Positions 18,344 through 29,302 of a stretch of DNA of 64,000 bases are shown one piece after another; the stretch's first letter is position 1, and each line of letters begins with the position of its first letter. This DNA is from Bacteroidota bacterium. GTDB taxonomy: Bacteria; Bacteroidota; Bacteroidia; Chitinophagales; Chitinophagaceae. The notes under the pieces are model-generated. The model was not told the DNA's origin. It searched no databases and saw only the letters and a list, made by a program, of their open reading frames with translations. Location: the NCBI GenBank assembly GCA_026391435.1, contig JAPLEJ010000045.1, forward strand, positions 1 to 64,000, read 5' to 3'. The position numbers were made by a program, and so were the translations under genes.

Positions 18344-18973
18344 TTGGCAAAGGTTGAACATCCATTACATGCATTAAATGCCTACTTGCCAGAGGGTTCA
18401 TTTGAACCTGTTGTAGGATTAATCAACCAATACAAAGTTCACTTAACAGTCACCAAGGCAAGGAAATCTGTATTGGGGGATTATAGGCATGCTTTTTTAG
18501 GAGCCAATCATAAAATAACGGTGAATGGAAACTTGAATAAGTATGAGTTCTTAATTACTCTGTTACATGAGCTTGCGCATTTATTATGTTACGAGCAATT
18601 CAGAAATAGGGTGGAAGCACATGGGAAAGAATGGAAAAGTATTTATGGTCGTTTATTGGCTTCCTTTATCCAAATGGATATATTTCCAATAGATATTAAA
18701 AAAGCTTTGAATAAAACCTTGCTAAATCCTGCTGCTACTGCAAACGGAGAAACTAAGCTATTATTGGTTTTGAGGCGTTACAATGAAATTAAAAAAGAAG
18801 GGGTGAATTGGGTTGCGCATATTGCAGAGGGCACTTTATTTGAGTCGCTCAATGGCAAAATTTTTAAGCGTGGCAAAAAACGTCGAATAAGAATTGAATG
18901 TGTTGAAGTTGCTACAGGACAAGTTTATTTATTCAGTGCCCTCACTGAAGTGAAACTATTACCAAAAGATTAA
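18344..18973 (+). CDS. SprT-like domain protein (TTG start)
   Basis: LITLLHELAHLLCYEQF (HExxH). Confidence 0.82.
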   Translation: MAKVEHPLHALNAYLPEGSFEPVVGLINQYKVHLTVTKARKSVLGDYRHAFLGANHKITVNGNLNKYEFLITLLHELAHLLCYEQFRNRVEAHGKEWKSIYGRLLASFIQMDIFPIDIKKALNKTLLNPAATANGETKLLLVLRRYNEIKKEGVNWVAHIAEGTLFESLNGKIFKRGKKRRIRIECVEVATGQVYLFSALTEVKLLPKD

Positions 18974-18988
18974 ATGGAATTATATAAA

Positions 18989-19020
18989 AAAAATACCCCC
19001 GGTTTTCGAGGGTATTTTAA
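18989..19020. terminator. Hairpin terminator between convergent genes
   Basis: AAATACCC-ccggttttcga-GGGTATTT with flanking A/T tracts. Confidence 0.8.
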
Positions 19021-19040
19021 ATAGCATAAGAGGATTAAAA

Positions 19041-20252
19041 CTAAGCCACGGCTTGCTTCACAAGTGCAGCGGCTTCGCTTAATTGAATAGCAGACTGCAC
19101 TTTCAATCCGCTATCATCTATTAATTTTTTTGCTTCCACTGCATTGGTTCCTTGTAAACGAACAATGATGGGGATATTAATATTACCTAATTTGTTAAAA
19201 GCTTCAATTACACCAGCAGCAACACGATCACAACGAACAATACCGCCGAAGATGTTAATTAAAATTGCTTTTACATTAGGATCTTTTAAAATAATTCTAA
19301 ATCCTGCTTCTACTGTTTGAGCATTAGCAGTACCACCGACGTCTAAAAAGTTAGCGGGCTCACCACCACTCAACTTAATCATATCCATTGTGGCCATCGC
19401 TAAACCTGCTCCATTCACCATACAACCTACGTTGCCATCTAATTTGACAAAATTCAAATTGTATTCTCCCGCTTCTACTTCTGTAGCATCTTCCTCAGAT
19501 ACATCACGCATTGCTAATAAATCAGGATGGCGCATTAAAGCATTATCATCAATATTCATTTTACAATCCACTGCAATAATTTTATCATCGCTTGTTTTGA
19601 AAAGCGGATTGATCTCCAACATGCCGCAGTCTAATCCAACATAAGCATTGTATAAATTAGTTACGAATTTTACACAACTTTTTAAAGCATCACCACTTAA
19701 ACCTAAGTTAAAAGCAATTTTTCTTGCTTGAAAACCTTGTAAGCCACCACTAGGATGAATCCACTCTTTAAATATCTTTTCAGGGGTGTTGTGCGCTACT
19801 TCTTCAATATCCATTCCGCCCTCCGTACTATACATGATCACATTCATTCCTTTGGAACGATCAAGTAATATGGATAAATAAAATTCTTTAGTAGGTTGAG
19901 GCCCTTCATAATATACATCTTGTGCAATTAAAATCTTTGAAACTAATTTGCCAGCAGGCCCTGTTTGAATGGTCACCAATGTACCCCCTAAAATATTTTT
20001 TGCAAATGTTTCAATATCAGCTGCTGATTTACCTACTGCAACACCGCGCTGTTCAGTACCAACAATTTTGCCTTTACCACGACCACCTGCATGTATTTGC
20101 GCTTTGACAACTGCAAATTTGTTATTTGTTTCGCCAGCTATTTTATGGTAGGCTGTAATAGCCGCATCCACTGTTTCAACAGCGATACCTTCTTGAACGG
20201 GAACATTATAATTTTTAAGCAATTCTTTTGCTTGGTATTCGTGCAAATTCAT
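19041..20252 (-). CDS. sucC: Succinyl-CoA synthetase (ADP-forming) beta subunit
   Basis: MNLHEYQAKELLKNYNVPVQEG, AQIHAGGRGKGKI, NIFGGIVRCDRVA; start corrected from 20291. Confidence 0.96.
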   Translation of the reverse strand: MNLHEYQAKELLKNYNVPVQEGIAVETVDAAITAYHKIAGETNNKFAVVKAQIHAGGRGKGKIVGTEQRGVAVGKSAADIETFAKNILGGTLVTIQTGPAGKLVSKILIAQDVYYEGPQPTKEFYLSILLDRSKGMNVIMYSTEGGMDIEEVAHNTPEKIFKEWIHPSGGLQGFQARKIAFNLGLSGDALKSCVKFVTNLYNAYVGLDCGMLEINPLFKTSDDKIIAVDCKMNIDDNALMRHPDLLAMRDVSEEDATEVEAGEYNLNFVKLDGNVGCMVNGAGLAMATMDMIKLSGGEPANFLDVGGTANAQTVEAGFRIILKDPNVKAILINIFGGIVRCDRVAAGVIEAFNKLGNINIPIIVRLQGTNAVEAKKLIDDSGLKVQSAIQLSEAAALVKQAVA

Positions 20253-20452
20253 ACAATCTAAATTTTGGCGAAGATAGTAGATTATAGGCATAGAATCGCC
20301 CTAAAAATATATTTTGTTGTTTAAACATTGATTTATATATTTACAACCTATTAATAACATTAAAATATTATATATCAAGTGCTAACTAATTGAATACACA
20401 AATAATTTTACGTATTTTAGTTAGCTCAATCATTAAAAAAACACAAACAAAT

Positions 20453-21040
20453 ATGAAAAAAATCATTTTCGCAGTTACCTTAATCACTGCATCATTGTCT
20501 TTAGTATCATTTACCAAAAAAAATAAAATGATCGATGGCGTTACATATACAGTGAACGCTCAAAAAAGTAAAGTAGATTGGATAGGCTCTAAAAAAAGCG
20601 ATTTTCACACAGGATTTTTCCCATTGAAATCTGGCTCACTTCAGGTGAATGCCGGTAAATTGACAGGTGGTAGTTTTGTTATTGATATTGCTGGATTAAA
20701 AGTAACAGATGAGCGTGGCGGTGAAAAATTACAAGGTCATTTATCTTCTGCTGACTTTTTTGATATTGCTAAATTTGGTGAAGCTAATTTTACAATTACG
20801 TCTGTTAAATATGTAAGTGAAGGAAAAGTAACGATCACTGGCGATTTAACAATGAAAGGGATTAAAGCAGTGGTTAGCTTTCCTGCAGTAATCAGAAGTG
20901 CTGATCTTAACGAAAAAGACAAAGGCTTTTTTGCTGAAGCTTTTTTCCCTTTTGACAGAACTGTATTTGGAGTGAATTATGGTGTAGGTATGGTAGATAA
21001 AGATGTGCAATTAGCCATTCATATTTATGCAGCTAAATAA
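20453..21040 (+). CDS. YceI family protein (secreted)
   Basis: YTVNAQKSKVDWIGSKK...GDLTMKGIKAVVSFPA; start corrected from 20390. Confidence 0.9.
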   Translation: MKKIIFAVTLITASLSLVSFTKKNKMIDGVTYTVNAQKSKVDWIGSKKSDFHTGFFPLKSGSLQVNAGKLTGGSFVIDIAGLKVTDERGGEKLQGHLSSADFFDIAKFGEANFTITSVKYVSEGKVTITGDLTMKGIKAVVSFPAVIRSADLNEKDKGFFAEAFFPFDRTVFGVNYGVGMVDKDVQLAIHIYAAK

Positions 21041-21060
21041 TTCAATATTGTAATTATATT

Positions 21061-21092
21061 AAAAAGGCCCCTGAGTAATCGGGGGCCTTTTG
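21061..21092. terminator. Hairpin terminator
   Basis: AAAAAGGCCCC-tgagtaatc-GGGGGCCTTTTGTTT. Confidence 0.85.
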
Positions 21093-21121
21093 TTTATAAA
21101 AATGTAGGGTAGTACAATTAC

Positions 21122-21634
21122 TTAAATCTCATAACGTTCCTTCAGTATATGTAAATGATGCAATGCATGTCCGAAAATGATAAAGCCAAGTGCATTAACA
21201 GATAAGGCATTTTCATTCGCCATTCCTTTCTGCTTCATGTCTTCCTCAGTAAAAGAAGAAAATAAAAGGTTGGTAGACTGTCTTACAATTTTCCATTCTA
21301 CCTGCATTTCTTTCCAATTGCGATGTGAAGCAGTAGCTGATTTTGCATAGGCATTCTCATCAAAACCAGGAAGATTTATTTTTTCATGTCTTGCTATGGA
21401 TAATGCACGATAGGTTAAGATCCTTTCTGTATCAATGACATGTTGAAACATTTGACGAATGGTCCATTTGTCTGGGGCATATGCAAAATTGATTTTTTCA
21501 GTAGGAATGGCATTCCATGATTCGATAATTCGGTCATTGTATTGTTGTACCAAAATGGAGTAATCTTTTCCACTTGTATAATTTATATAAGTTTGATGAA
21601 AGGGCGCAAATTCGGTGGCACTGGGTCGAGACAT
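21122..21634 (-). CDS. DinB family protein
   Basis: KWTIRQMFQHVIDTERILTYRAL...HALHHLHILKERY metal-binding His pattern. Confidence 0.85.
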   Translation of the reverse strand: MSRPSATEFAPFHQTYINYTSGKDYSILVQQYNDRIIESWNAIPTEKINFAYAPDKWTIRQMFQHVIDTERILTYRALSIARHEKINLPGFDENAYAKSATASHRNWKEMQVEWKIVRQSTNLLFSSFTEEDMKQKGMANENALSVNALGFIIFGHALHHLHILKERYEI

Positions 21635-21664
21635 AAGGGTGTTTGTTTTGGTAAATATTCAATT

Positions 21665-23335
21665 TTATTTTTTAATTCTTGGTTCTTTTTTTCTTTCAAT
21701 GGGTAATGGCGCCATTGCTTTGAATGATTTTGCCAATGTAATTGCATTTGCTGCATTCACAATACCACCCGTCATGCTTACTTCTAATAATGTTTTATCC
21801 ATGTCCTTATTTGGAATTGCAAATTTTATAGAGGGATCATTGGGTTTCCAAGCACTGTTTATAATAATTTGTTTTACTTGGATGGCTGATAATTGTGGAA
21901 AGTAAGATCGAATCATAGCAGCGATATGACTTACGATAGGGGAGGACATGCTGGTCCCATTTAAATAACCATAATTATTAACACCAGGTAAGGTAGAATA
22001 TATTTTATCTCCAGGGGATAGCACATCCACTGTTTTGCTTCCGTAATTGCTAAAGTCGGTTAATAAAAAATGCTTTATGGAAGGGTCGCTGCTTGCGCCA
22101 ATGGTAATTACATTATTAGCGGTGTCTTTGAAGCTTGGAGAATAAGTATTGGGATAAACTTGTTTTATATCCAAATTGTAAAATTCATTGCCAGCAGAAT
22201 GAACGAGTAAAACATCTTTTTGCGCAGCATATCTAATGGCACTATCTACCCAAGCTTGTTGAGGGGAATAGGATTTACCAAAACTCATATTTATAATTTT
22301 AGCGCCATTGTCAACTGCATATCTGATGGCTAAAGCGACATCCTTATCATATTCGTCACCATCTGGAACACAACGCACAGTCATTATTTTAATAGAAGGG
22401 TATAATTTATTAACGTTCCAGCTAGAATCTGGAATACTTGCAACTAATCCAGCTACATGCGTTCCGTGTCTTGGATCGGGACCTGTTATATCATTGTTGC
22501 CATAATATTTATCTGAAAAATCATCGTATCGATCTTTTATGATGTCTTCTCTTATTAACGGAGGTGCTGTTTCTTTGGCATTGGCCAATTTTTCTTTTGA
22601 TTCAATATATTCTTCTAAGTCTTTTATTATTTCAGGATAAGTGGTTTCATTTTCGATACCTAAAATTTTTACAGTTCGTAAATAAGCCATTTTAGTATCT
22701 AGGGTGATTCGTCCAATGGGTTGGTAGGCTTCTAATTTCGGAATTGTAAAATTAGAATCAGGCAGTTCCTTTAGTAAAATATTACCCATTTTAATTAAAG
22801 CATTCATTGCCATCTTTATATATTGCAAAGTAGCAAGATCGTTTTCTGAAATCTGAATTTCGTTTTGTGTTTGTTTCCAAATTAGATAATCGCTTTTTTC
22901 CTTTGAACTCATTCGGTTGGTATCTAATGACTTCCCTTCGTATATATTTTTATATCGATGGTATATTCGGGTCATCTCGGCCGACGCTTTATTAATATTG
23001 CGTCCATCCTTACCGCCTAAAAAATTCCAACCATGAACATCATCCACATAACCATTATGATCATCGTCGATATGATTATTGGGAATTTCTTTTGTGTTGG
23101 TCCAAAGTAAATTTTTTAATGCGATGTGATTGGTATCTAATCCGCCATCAATGACTGCAATGATAATGGGAGCAGGTTTTTGAGGTAGGGTAGCTAAAAC
23201 TTGATATGCTTTTTGTAAACTAATGCCATGTACGGAATCGGAACTTAAATCCTTCCAATGCCAATTTTGACTGTTTTGACCATAAATTAAAACACTAGTG
23301 CAACTGCATAAAATAATAAAAACAATACGACGCAT
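21665..23335 (-). CDS. S8 family serine peptidase (subtilase)
   Basis: IAVIDGGLDTNH, HGTHVAGLVAS, NGTSMSSPIVSHIAA. Confidence 0.93.
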   Translation of the reverse strand: MRRIVFIILCSCTSVLIYGQNSQNWHWKDLSSDSVHGISLQKAYQVLATLPQKPAPIIIAVIDGGLDTNHIALKNLLWTNTKEIPNNHIDDDHNGYVDDVHGWNFLGGKDGRNINKASAEMTRIYHRYKNIYEGKSLDTNRMSSKEKSDYLIWKQTQNEIQISENDLATLQYIKMAMNALIKMGNILLKELPDSNFTIPKLEAYQPIGRITLDTKMAYLRTVKILGIENETTYPEIIKDLEEYIESKEKLANAKETAPPLIREDIIKDRYDDFSDKYYGNNDITGPDPRHGTHVAGLVASIPDSSWNVNKLYPSIKIMTVRCVPDGDEYDKDVALAIRYAVDNGAKIINMSFGKSYSPQQAWVDSAIRYAAQKDVLLVHSAGNEFYNLDIKQVYPNTYSPSFKDTANNVITIGASSDPSIKHFLLTDFSNYGSKTVDVLSPGDKIYSTLPGVNNYGYLNGTSMSSPIVSHIAAMIRSYFPQLSAIQVKQIIINSAWKPNDPSIKFAIPNKDMDKTLLEVSMTGGIVNAANAITLAKSFKAMAPLPIERKKEPRIKK

Positions 23336-23383
23336 ATGAATTCAAAATTTGTAATGTATGGGTAGGATGTCAAATGATCTATC

Positions 23384-23872
23384 TTATTTTTTAATTTTTT
23401 CAATCAACTGTGTTGTTGAAAATCCTTCTACGATAGGATTGATAATTACTTTGCCACCATTTGCAATCACTTCTTTTGCTCCAACAATGGTGTCAATGGT
23501 ATAGTCGCCCCCTTTTACTAAAACATCTGGCAATAGGTTGGATATTAATTCCAAAGGCGTGTCCTCCTCAAATACGACTACCATATCTACCAATACTAAA
23601 TTGGCTAAAATAAGGGCGCGATCTTGGGTATTATTAATTGGTCGTTCTGGTCCTTTTAATCGTTTAACGCTATCATCACTATTGAGTCCAACAATTAAGT
23701 AATCCGCTTCCTTTGCAGTTTGTGATAAGGAGTATAAATGCCCTGGATGAAGTATGTCAAAACAACCATTGGTAAAGGCCACTGTTTTGCCTAAAATTTT
23801 CCATGAGGCAATCACCGCTTTGGCTTGGTCTATTGTTTTAATTTTTTGATTGATACTATCCACTAATCGCAT
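23384..23872 (-). CDS. rfaE2: D-glycero-beta-D-manno-heptose 1-phosphate adenylyltransferase
   Basis: VAFTNGCFDILHPGHLYSLSQTAKEADYLIVGLNSDDSVKRLKGPERPI. Confidence 0.9.
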   Translation of the reverse strand: MRLVDSINQKIKTIDQAKAVIASWKILGKTVAFTNGCFDILHPGHLYSLSQTAKEADYLIVGLNSDDSVKRLKGPERPINNTQDRALILANLVLVDMVVVFEEDTPLELISNLLPDVLVKGGDYTIDTIVGAKEVIANGGKVIINPIVEGFSTTQLIEKIKK

Positions 23873-23873
23873 A

Positions 23874-24860
23874 TTACTTTGCTTGTTTATTTATAAAAGG
23901 GAGTATGATTAAACTTAATCCGCCAAGTACAATCACAATGATCACTTGTGAAAACCATTGCAAAGTGCCATTGGCTAAACCTAATGTATATTCAATGCCA
24001 TTTAGCTCTAATACTTTTGCTAAAAAGTAGGCGTAAGCACCAATGCCTCCTGGTGTAATAATCATGCCAATACTAGCATAAGCTAAACAACTGATTGCAG
24101 TAGAAAAGGAACTGGCGGTACCTTCTGTTCCATACAATCCTATATAGGTAGCCAATAAATAAAGGAACCAAATACTGAATGTATAGAAAAAGAATAAATT
24201 ATGCTTTTTCAATTTAGTAGCACTAATAACCCCTTCCCAAATTCCCAATAAAACACTTTTGATACTCGCAATAACATTTTCAAATTTATGCTTGAATGCA
24301 AAAAATAAAATGGTAGCAATAATAATAATCGTAATAATAATTCCTAATACAATAAATAAACCTTGATGAGAATTAGAAGCTTGGGTGACCTGTTCATGAT
24401 TTAATTGATCCCAACCCGCTTTGATGACATTAAATTGTAAAGTAAGTGCCAATAAAAAAACAACACCTAAGCTTAATACATCAAATGCCCTTTCGGCAAC
24501 AATGGTCCCCACAATTTTATCGGCAGGGACTTTCTCGTATTTTGATAATAAAGTACATTTTAAAACTTCTCCTAAACGAGGGATGGCTAAATTGGCTAAA
24601 TAACCAATTAAAACCGCCAAAAAAGTGTTCATGATGGAGGGCTTGTAACCCAAAGGTTCCATAATCAACCTCCAGCGTAGGGCTCTTATAAAATGAGATA
24701 AACCTAAGATAAAAAAAACAGGGATGATGATCCAGAATTTGGACTTGGCAAGGGCCTTGGTGAATTTGTCCCATTCTTGGGGTGGAATTTGATGTAAACT
24801 CCACCAAATCAGCAAAATGCCAACCATGAAAAAGAATCCTATTTTTAAAAATTTGGCCAT
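23874..24860 (-). CDS. Lysylphosphatidylglycerol synthase TM region/UPF0104 flippase-like membrane protein
   Basis: IRALRWRLIMEPLGYKPS...RLGEVLKCTLLSKYEKVPADKIVGTIVAERAFD, multiple TM helices. Confidence 0.85.
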   Translation of the reverse strand: MAKFLKIGFFFMVGILLIWWSLHQIPPQEWDKFTKALAKSKFWIIIPVFFILGLSHFIRALRWRLIMEPLGYKPSIMNTFLAVLIGYLANLAIPRLGEVLKCTLLSKYEKVPADKIVGTIVAERAFDVLSLGVVFLLALTLQFNVIKAGWDQLNHEQVTQASNSHQGLFIVLGIIITIIIIATILFFAFKHKFENVIASIKSVLLGIWEGVISATKLKKHNLFFFYTFSIWFLYLLATYIGLYGTEGTASSFSTAISCLAYASIGMIITPGGIGAYAYFLAKVLELNGIEYTLGLANGTLQWFSQVIIVIVLGGLSLIILPFINKQAK

Positions 24861-25020
24861 ATGGAATGGGGTATTAACCTATGTTGTGCAATTTACGACC
24901 ATTTGTTAAGATATGCGTTGGGGAAGGAGGTTTTATTAGTGTTTTTTGATGTTTCTTAAAGTCCTTGGATTTATGTAACTTCGCAGACTCAAAGATGGTT
25001 CTGAGATAAATACAAAATGA

Positions 25021-25839
25021 ATGTCTGAAAAAAAACGAATCTTATATATCGCCACAGAAATGTCGCCCTATTTGGAGCTGACCGAGTTTGCGGAGGTAAT
25101 CAATAAGCTCGCCATCAAAAGCAACGACAGTGGATTAGAAGTGCGTTGTATTATGCCAAGATTTGGCGTAATCAATGAACGCAGACATCGATTGCACGAA
25201 GTGGTTCGTCTTTCTGGCATCAATGTTCAAGTGGACGGAGATGACTACCCATTACAAATTAAAGTAGCCTCCTTGCCTAATGCAAGATTACAGGTCTACT
25301 TTTTAGAAAACGAAGATTTCTTTAAACGAAAACATATTTTTCACGACGAAAACGAAAAGTGGTTTGATGACAATGTACTTCGTACCATCTTTTTTTGTAG
25401 AGGAGCTCTTGAGACGGTGAAAAAATTTGGCTGGCCTCCTGATATCATTCATTGCAGTGGTTGGATGACTGGCTTAATACCTGCCTATATCAAAACCGCT
25501 TTTAAAAAGGAGCCCGTTTTTTCCAATGCTAAAGTGGTATTCACTATTGGTCAAAATACATTTGAAGAAAAATTAGCTAAGGATTTTTTAACTAAATCCT
25601 TGATTAATACCAATATGAAGGAAAAGGATTTGGAAGCGTTTAAGGACTTAAATAATACAGCTTTATTCAGAGGGGGCGCAACTTATGCAGATGCCATCAC
25701 TTTCGGAGCTGATGTTATAGATAAAAAATTAGTATCTGAATTCTCAGTAGTGAAGGGTAAAAAAGTAATACCTTTTAATGGCTGGGACTCCGATTTAACA
25801 GAGTATTTAGATTTATACAACGATCTTGCAGCAAAGTAA
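25021..25839 (+). CDS. Glycogen/starch synthase N-terminal-domain protein lacking the catalytic C-terminal half
   Basis: MSEKKRILYIATEMSPYLELTEFAEVINKLA, PDIIHCSGWMTGLIPAY align with GT5 N-domain; ends after about 272 aa. Confidence 0.75.
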   Translation: MSEKKRILYIATEMSPYLELTEFAEVINKLAIKSNDSGLEVRCIMPRFGVINERRHRLHEVVRLSGINVQVDGDDYPLQIKVASLPNARLQVYFLENEDFFKRKHIFHDENEKWFDDNVLRTIFFCRGALETVKKFGWPPDIIHCSGWMTGLIPAYIKTAFKKEPVFSNAKVVFTIGQNTFEEKLAKDFLTKSLINTNMKEKDLEAFKDLNNTALFRGGATYADAITFGADVIDKKLVSEFSVVKGKKVIPFNGWDSDLTEYLDLYNDLAAK

Positions 25840-25853
25840 TCACAATTATATTC

Positions 25854-27323
25854 ATGGCATCAATTAACACCCTTAAGAAATTTTCATTTTTTGTTTTATT
25901 AACCGTCCTATTTTTGGCCTGTACTCGTATTAGTACTTCGGAATTAGGCTTGGGACTTTTACCAGCAATGGATGCAGTTAATACAAAAGATACCATTTTG
26001 GATGTAGTAACAGAGACAGTGGATTATCCAGATTCTTTGAGAATTTATGGTTCCAATGAGCATATTGTTGGGAATATTTCTAACGATCCCATTTTTGGTA
26101 CCACCCATGCAACCATGTTTTTTCAGCTTAAACCTGATGTGTATCCTTTTAATTTCCCTGGGGTTAAAGACAGCCTTGTTGTAGATTCTGCCGTTTTGAT
26201 ATTAAGTTATCGCGGATTTTATGGAGATTCTTCCAATCCTGTCACCATCAATGTCAACAATATTGACGAAGAGTCTGTAGCGATTCAAAAATACTATGCT
26301 AGTAATTATCCTAACGCCTATAATCTTAAAACTGGTGCACCCTTAGCTAATCCTTATACATTAGATTTTACAAAAGCCCGTGATTCCATCATTAGCCGTT
26401 TTGAACTTTCCACTAATCAAATCAGAATTAAATTATTACCGTCGATAGCGAATATGTTTATAAAAGGCTTTGACACTAATGGTGCTTATAGTTCTGATTC
26501 TGCATTGAGAGCTTATTTTAACGGGTTTGCAGTGACGACGAATACGAATAGTAATGTTTTAATTCGTATTGGAATGACAGATACCAATACCAAGTTAGGG
26601 CTCTACTTTAAGTCTTATGCAGTAGGCGGTACCAAAAAGGACACCTCTGTACTATATTTTAAATACAACGTAGCTAATCATGCAGATGCCAATTTCATTA
26701 CAAGAAATCGGACTACTGCTGAGGCATACAAGGCGCTTAATAATAAATTAAACGATTCATTGGTATATGTTCAAACCAGTCCTGGTACCATGGTTAAAGT
26801 GGTTGTCCCTGGACTTAAAGTATTTAAGAATAAGTTGATTCATCGTGCTGAATTAATTGCAGAACAGGTCCCAGATGATGCTCGTTTGAATACCATCGAA
26901 AAACAAATGCTTCCTCCAAAATATTTATTCCTTGGAATGTATGATACAGCCACCAAGAGAGTAAGAAATGTGCCGAATGATTATATAGGTACATCTAGTG
27001 CTGAGGTCTTGAGAAGATTTGGAGGCTGGTTATCCTACAAATCAATCAAAGGCTACGATCAAGTGGCCACTTATAATTTTAATGTAAGTAGATATGTACA
27101 AGGGGTTATTTCTCGTACCGATTCTATATTTGATTTCCGTATTTTAGCTCCAGTAAATGATTCTATTATGTTTGTGCCACCTTATCCAAACAATAAGGCC
27201 TCTGGCGTGGATTACTTAACCAATAGCTTAGGAAACGAGCCTGCCATGGGTAGGGTTCGATTGGGTGGGGGAAAACATTCCAAATTCAGAATGAGACTAC
27301 ATATTTATTATTCAGATTTGTAG
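25854..27323 (+). CDS. DUF4270 family lipoprotein
   Basis: Lipobox VLFLAC; DUF4270-like GLGLLP and NDPIFGTTHATMFFQLKP. Confidence 0.8.
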   Translation: MASINTLKKFSFFVLLTVLFLACTRISTSELGLGLLPAMDAVNTKDTILDVVTETVDYPDSLRIYGSNEHIVGNISNDPIFGTTHATMFFQLKPDVYPFNFPGVKDSLVVDSAVLILSYRGFYGDSSNPVTINVNNIDEESVAIQKYYASNYPNAYNLKTGAPLANPYTLDFTKARDSIISRFELSTNQIRIKLLPSIANMFIKGFDTNGAYSSDSALRAYFNGFAVTTNTNSNVLIRIGMTDTNTKLGLYFKSYAVGGTKKDTSVLYFKYNVANHADANFITRNRTTAEAYKALNNKLNDSLVYVQTSPGTMVKVVVPGLKVFKNKLIHRAELIAEQVPDDARLNTIEKQMLPPKYLFLGMYDTATKRVRNVPNDYIGTSSAEVLRRFGGWLSYKSIKGYDQVATYNFNVSRYVQGVISRTDSIFDFRILAPVNDSIMFVPPYPNNKASGVDYLTNSLGNEPAMGRVRLGGGKHSKFRMRLHIYYSDL

Positions 27324-27379
27324 TATCGATATGATTAAAACTGCTTTTATTTATATATTTGCACCTTAAATACTCATCT

Positions 27380-28633
27380 ATGCCTTATTTATTTACTTCA
27401 GAAAGTGTTTCTGAAGGACATCCAGACAAATTAGCCGATCAGATTTCTGACGCTTTAATTGACAACTTTTTAGCATTTGACCCACAATCCAAAGTGGCAT
27501 GTGAAACTTTAGTAACAACGGGTCAAGTTATTTTAGCAGGCGAAGTAAAATCTAAAGCCTATTTAGATGTTCAAACCATTGCACGTAATGTGATCAAAAA
27601 AATTGGATATACCAAGAGTGAATATATGTTTGAAGCGGATAGTTGTGGAATTTTATCTGCCATTCATGAACAATCAGCAGATATTAATCAAGGAGTGGAT
27701 AAGAAGAAAAAAGAAGAGCAAGGTGCTGGTGACCAAGGGATGATGTTTGGTTATGCAACAAACGAAACAGACGACTACATGCCTTTGGCTTTGGACTTAG
27801 CGCACAAAATTTTAATTGAATTAGCTGCATTAAGAAGAGAGAATAAAGCGATTACCTATTTACGCCCTGATGCAAAGTCTCAAGTAACCTTAGAGTACAA
27901 CGATAAAAATCAACCTGTAAGGATTGATGCAATAGTGGTGAGTACGCAACACGATGATTTTGATGCAGAAGGAAAGATGTTAGCTAAAATCAAAAAAGAC
28001 ATCGTTGAAATTTTAATTCCAAGAGTTAAAGCAAAATATAAGAAATACGCTAAGTTGTTTAATAACGATATTAAGTATCATATTAACCCTACAGGCAAGT
28101 TTGTAATTGGTGGTCCTCATGGTGACACTGGTTTAACTGGTCGTAAGATTATTGTTGATACCTATGGTGGTAAAGGTGCACACGGTGGTGGCGCTTTCTC
28201 TGGTAAGGATCCAAGTAAGGTGGACCGTTCTGCAGCTTATGCAACGCGTCATATTGCTAAAAACTTAGTCGCTGCTGGTGTAGCAAGCGAAGTTTTAGTA
28301 CAAGTATCTTATGCGATTGGTGTTGCTAAGCCAACATCTATTAACGTTAATACTTACGGTACAGCTAAAGTAAAATTAACCGATGGTCAAATTGGTAAAT
28401 TAGTAGAAAGCGTATTTGATATGCGTCCTTACTTTATCGAGCAAAGATTAAAGTTAAGAACACCAATGTATAGTGAAACTGCTGCATACGGACACATGGG
28501 TCGCAAAAATGAGACAGTCACTAAAACATTTACAAGCCCAGATGGAAAAACAAAAACCATGAAAGTGGAATTGTTTACTTGGGAGAAATTAGATTATGTA
28601 GCCAAAGTAAAAAAAGCGTTTGGTTTAAAATAA
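27380..28633 (+). CDS. metK: S-adenosylmethionine synthetase
   Basis: [56 protein letters not shown]; start corrected from 27359. Confidence 0.97.
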   Translation: MPYLFTSESVSEGHPDKLADQISDALIDNFLAFDPQSKVACETLVTTGQVILAGEVKSKAYLDVQTIARNVIKKIGYTKSEYMFEADSCGILSAIHEQSADINQGVDKKKKEEQGAGDQGMMFGYATNETDDYMPLALDLAHKILIELAALRRENKAITYLRPDAKSQVTLEYNDKNQPVRIDAIVVSTQHDDFDAEGKMLAKIKKDIVEILIPRVKAKYKKYAKLFNNDIKYHINPTGKFVIGGPHGDTGLTGRKIIVDTYGGKGAHGGGAFSGKDPSKVDRSAAYATRHIAKNLVAAGVASEVLVQVSYAIGVAKPTSINVNTYGTAKVKLTDGQIGKLVESVFDMRPYFIEQRLKLRTPMYSETAAYGHMGRKNETVTKTFTSPDGKTKTMKVELFTWEKLDYVAKVKKAFGLK

Positions 28634-28648
28634 AATAGTTAAAACAAT

Positions 28649-28686
28649 AAAAATCCCTTCCCGAATCTCTGGAGGGGATTTTTAGT
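28649..28686 (+). terminator. Intrinsic terminator downstream of metK
   Basis: AAAATCCCTTCC-cgaatctct-GGAGGGGATTTTT. Confidence 0.8.
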
Positions 28687-28708
28687 TTTATAATAAAATA
28701 TATCTTGT

Positions 28709-29269
28709 ATGGAGCATGAAAAAAATCCTTGGAAAACCATTAGTGGTCAATTGGTGTATGATAATCCATGGATTAATGTAACCGAGTATCAAGTCATTAC
28801 GCCCGCGGGTACGCCAGGTATTTATGGGAAAGTACATTTTAAAAATATTGCGATTGGTGTCATTGCATTAGATGAGCAAGGGAATACTTATTTGGTAGGT
28901 CAACACCGCTTTGTATTAGATTCCTATAGTTGGGAGATTACAGAAGGGGGCTGCCCGGAAGGCACCGATTATCTTGAAACCGCTAAGAGAGAATTGAAGG
29001 AAGAGACGGGGTTTGAAGCAAAACAATGGACCGAAATTTTACGATTACATGTTTCAAATTCAGTTTCGGATGAATTTGCAGTGGTGTATGTGGCACAACA
29101 ATTAATTGCAGGGGAATCAGCACCAGAAGACACCGAAAAGTTAGCCATTAAAAAACTACCCTTTGCTGAGGCCGTTCAATGGGTGATGGAGGGCAAGATC
29201 ACAGATTCCATTTCGGTAGCTGCTATTTTAAAATGGCATTTCATTCAATCTAATGCAGGACATAAGTAA
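28709..29269 (+). CDS. NUDIX hydrolase (ADP-ribose pyrophosphatase-like)
   Basis: GGCPEGTDYLETAKRELKEETGFEA Nudix box. Confidence 0.9.
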   Translation: MEHEKNPWKTISGQLVYDNPWINVTEYQVITPAGTPGIYGKVHFKNIAIGVIALDEQGNTYLVGQHRFVLDSYSWEITEGGCPEGTDYLETAKRELKEETGFEAKQWTEILRLHVSNSVSDEFAVVYVAQQLIAGESAPEDTEKLAIKKLPFAEAVQWVMEGKITDSISVAAILKWHFIQSNAGHK

Positions 29270-29302
29270 ATGGATAATCATAATTGAGTAACTTTGAAAA
29301 AT

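Noticed and set aside
27324-27379. Possible SAM riboswitch before metK
   Set aside because: The leader is only about 55 bp and shows no SAM aptamer motifs.
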